Assembly: GCA_017614715.1 (NCBI GenBank)
Contig: JAGABI010000017.1
Coordinates: forward strand, 1 to 32,431
DNA: 32,431 nt
Source of the DNA: Bacteroidales bacterium
GTDB lineage: Bacteria; Bacteroidota; Bacteroidia; Bacteroidales; UBA932
Reading direction: 5' to 3'
This document shows, piece by piece, positions 31,171 to 32,431 of this stretch (position 1 is the stretch's first letter; each line of letters opens with the position of its first letter). A model generated the notes under the pieces. The model saw only the letters and a list, made by a program, of their open reading frames with translations, had not been told where the DNA came from and ran no database searches. The position numbers and the translations under genes were made by a program.

Positions 31171-32062
31171 TGGCAGCGGAGGCAAATTCAACTACTACGA
31201 TAAGCGTACAGCCGGCTAACGCCCAGATAACGGCACCTGCAATGTGGGGGTCGCCGCTGAATTGTGCCGGCCATACAGGGCGGTCCACTGCTACTTTACC
31301 AACCTCCTCAATAACCTTTTTCCACGGCCATAGCTTTACCAGGGAGCCCAGCATGAGGCCTGCAAGGAACATCATGGTGCCGTTGTATGCCTTTTTAAGC
31401 AGCCATGAGAAGGCGTGGGAGAAGGCCAGGATGCCGATAATTGCACCTACTGTAAACACAATGAGTACAATCCAGTCCAGATTGCCCACTGCGTCTATTA
31501 TATACGCGTATTTACCCAGGAGCACCAGCACAAAGCTGCCTGATATCCCGGGCAGGATCATGGTGCACATTGCAATGGCTCCGCAAATGAAGATGAAGGG
31601 GAGGCTGTTGCTGGTTTCACTGGGAGAGAGCAGGCAGATTGTGACGCCGCAGGCAACTCCGACCAGAAACGACAGCCAGTGTTTGAGCTTAAGGTTGTCC
31701 AGTTGCCGTATCATGTACACGGTGGATACCAGCACCAGGCCAAAGAAAAAGGACCATACCTGGATTGGGTAATTCTCGAGCAGGTAGGACATAAGTTTGG
31801 CAAGGGAGAAGATGCTCACCACTATACCTATTGCAACCGCCAGCAAAAAGTTGCCGTTTATGGCCTTCCAGAATTGCCCTATTTTGAAGCGGAACAGCAG
31901 TCCCAGGCTCTTGCCGGTGATAGCCTTGATGGATTCTATCAATTCTGTATAAATGCCGGTCAGGAAAGCAATAGTGCCGCCGCTCACACCCGGAATAACG
32001 TTGGCTGCGCCCATCAGGAAGCCCTTGATGGCGACCACCAGATATGATGAAAACTTGCGCAT
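31139..32062 (-). CDS. DUF368 membrane protein (PopT-like undecaprenyl-phosphate transporter)
   Basis: A 307-residue inner-membrane protein with about eight to ten hydrophobic helices. Two pseudo-repeated motifs, NVIPGVSGGTIAFLTGIY and MILPGISGSFVLVLLGKY, are the family signature and point to an inverted-repeat transporter fold. DUF368 proteins (PopT) were reported to return undecaprenyl phosphate across the membrane for reuse in wall and polysaccharide synthesis; the assignment here rests on that family knowledge. The ATG at 32062 (MRKFSSYL) is chosen over 32101 because the extra residues would be encoded by the terminator hairpin of the upstream gene. The 3' end overlaps the PgpH-like gene by 32 bp. 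Confidence 0.88.
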   Translation of the reverse strand: MRKFSSYLVVAIKGFLMGAANVIPGVSGGTIAFLTGIYTELIESIKAITGKSLGLLFRFKIGQFWKAINGNFLLAVAIGIVVSIFSLAKLMSYLLENYPIQVWSFFFGLVLVSTVYMIRQLDNLKLKHWLSFLVGVACGVTICLLSPSETSNSLPFIFICGAIAMCTMILPGISGSFVLVLLGKYAYIIDAVGNLDWIVLIVFTVGAIIGILAFSHAFSWLLKKAYNGTMMFLAGLMLGSLVKLWPWKKVIEEVGKVAVDRPVWPAQFSGDPHIAGAVIWALAGCTLIVVVEFASAAIKKRSASEAS

Positions 32063-32068
32063 GGTATT

Positions 32069-32100
32069 AAAAAATGAGGGTGGCCTTGCGGCCGCCCTCA
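32069..32100 (-). terminator. Terminator after ppdK, touching the DUF368 start
   Basis: On the minus strand TGAGGGCGGCC (32100-32090) pairs with GGCCACCCTCA (32085-32075) around loop GCAA, an 11-bp stem with one wobble, followed by six T (32074-32069). The T run ends six bases before the DUF368 ATG at 32062. Confidence 0.85.
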
Positions 32101-32119
32101 CTCTGTATAGAATTGGTTA

Positions 32120-32431
32120 TTAAGAATTCTTGATTGCTGCCTGGGCTGCTGCAAGGCGTGCGATAGGAACGCGGAACGGTGAGCAGGATACGTAGTTCAT
32201 ACCGAACTTGTGGAAGAGCTCTACGGAAGCTGGGTCTCCACCGTGCTCGCCGCAGACACCGCACTTGAGGTTAGGATTGGTGGTGCGGCCACCCTTTACA
32301 CCCATTTCTACAAGCTTGCCTACAGACATAGGGTCGATGCTCTGGAACGGATCGGCAGCGATAATCTTCTTGTCGATGTAGTCCTGCATGAAGCCTCCTA
32401 CGTCGTCTCTTGAGAAGCCGAAGGTCATCTG
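32120..32431 (-). CDS. ppdK: Pyruvate phosphate dikinase, C-terminal fragment
   Basis: The last 103 codons of pyruvate, phosphate dikinase, which interconverts pyruvate, ATP and Pi with phosphoenolpyruvate, AMP and PPi. The gene runs off the right edge of the window, so the 5' part is missing because of the window and not because of a mutation. The visible part is the C-terminal PEP/pyruvate TIM-barrel: MTFGFSRDDV, KGGRTTNPNLKCGVCGEHGG with the catalytic Cys of GVCGEHGGDP, and NYVSCSPFRVPIARLAAAQ just before the stop. These are near-invariant in the family. It is followed by a strong terminator. Confidence 0.95.
   Translation of the reverse strand, partial: QMTFGFSRDDVGGFMQDYIDKKIIAADPFQSIDPMSVGKLVEMGVKGGRTTNPNLKCGVCGEHGGDPASVELFHKFGMNYVSCSPFRVPIARLAAAQAAIKNS

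Overview
The window looks like a chromosomal housekeeping segment from a fairly GC-rich member of the Bacteroidota, most likely a gut-type Bacteroidales. The evidence is a clade-typical V/A-type ATPase operon that carries a DUF2764 gene, a guaB - foldase lipoprotein - surA - OstA-like operon, a stand-alone FtsE-like ATPase, promoter-like TAnnTTTG boxes instead of E. coli -10/-35 boxes, and A/T-rich start regions without clear Shine-Dalgarno sequences. Genus cannot be fixed from this sequence; a Rikenellaceae/Alistipes-like or uncultured family is a guess.

Layout. Positions 1-158 are non-coding, with a nested hairpin and two copies of a GC-rich palindromic repeat. Positions 159-1525 (minus) hold a small protein of unknown function and an NlpC/P60 lipoprotein peptidase. 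Positions 1588-4514 (plus) hold an exported six-hairpin-type glycosidase coupled to a YhcC-family radical SAM protein. Positions 4545-11798 (plus) hold guaB, a SurA-like lipoprotein, SurA, an OstA/LptA-like protein and a SIMPL-domain protein, closed by a strong terminator. Positions 11941-18995 (plus) hold the V/A-ATPase genes in the order E, DUF2764, A, B, D, I, K, again closed by a terminator. Positions 19064-21317 (minus) hold ftsE, nth and xerD. Positions 21376-26033 (plus) hold a 1004-residue exported TPR protein coupled to an outer-membrane beta-barrel protein, followed by gyrB (26081-28060). On the minus strand follow a YitT-family membrane protein and tRNA-Cys(GCA). A plus-strand PgpH-like HD phosphohydrolase comes next, then minus-strand DUF368 (PopT-like) and the 3' end of pyruvate phosphate dikinase, which runs off the window.

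How the genes fit together. Much of the segment concerns the cell envelope: periplasmic chaperones (two foldases), LPS transport (OstA-like), peptidoglycan cleavage (NlpC/P60), undecaprenyl-phosphate recycling (DUF368), c-di-AMP turnover (PgpH-like), and an uncharacterised TPR/beta-barrel pair. The ATPase rotor subunit carries residues that match the Na+-binding site of the Enterococcus hirae V-ATPase, so the complex is predicted to move Na+. No mobile element, CRISPR array, prophage or defence system was seen. The most notable items are the reduced Na+-type ATPase with DUF2764, the palindrome around its promoter, the TPR/barrel pair, two terminators that sit directly against the next gene's start codon, and the palindromic repeat pair at the left edge.
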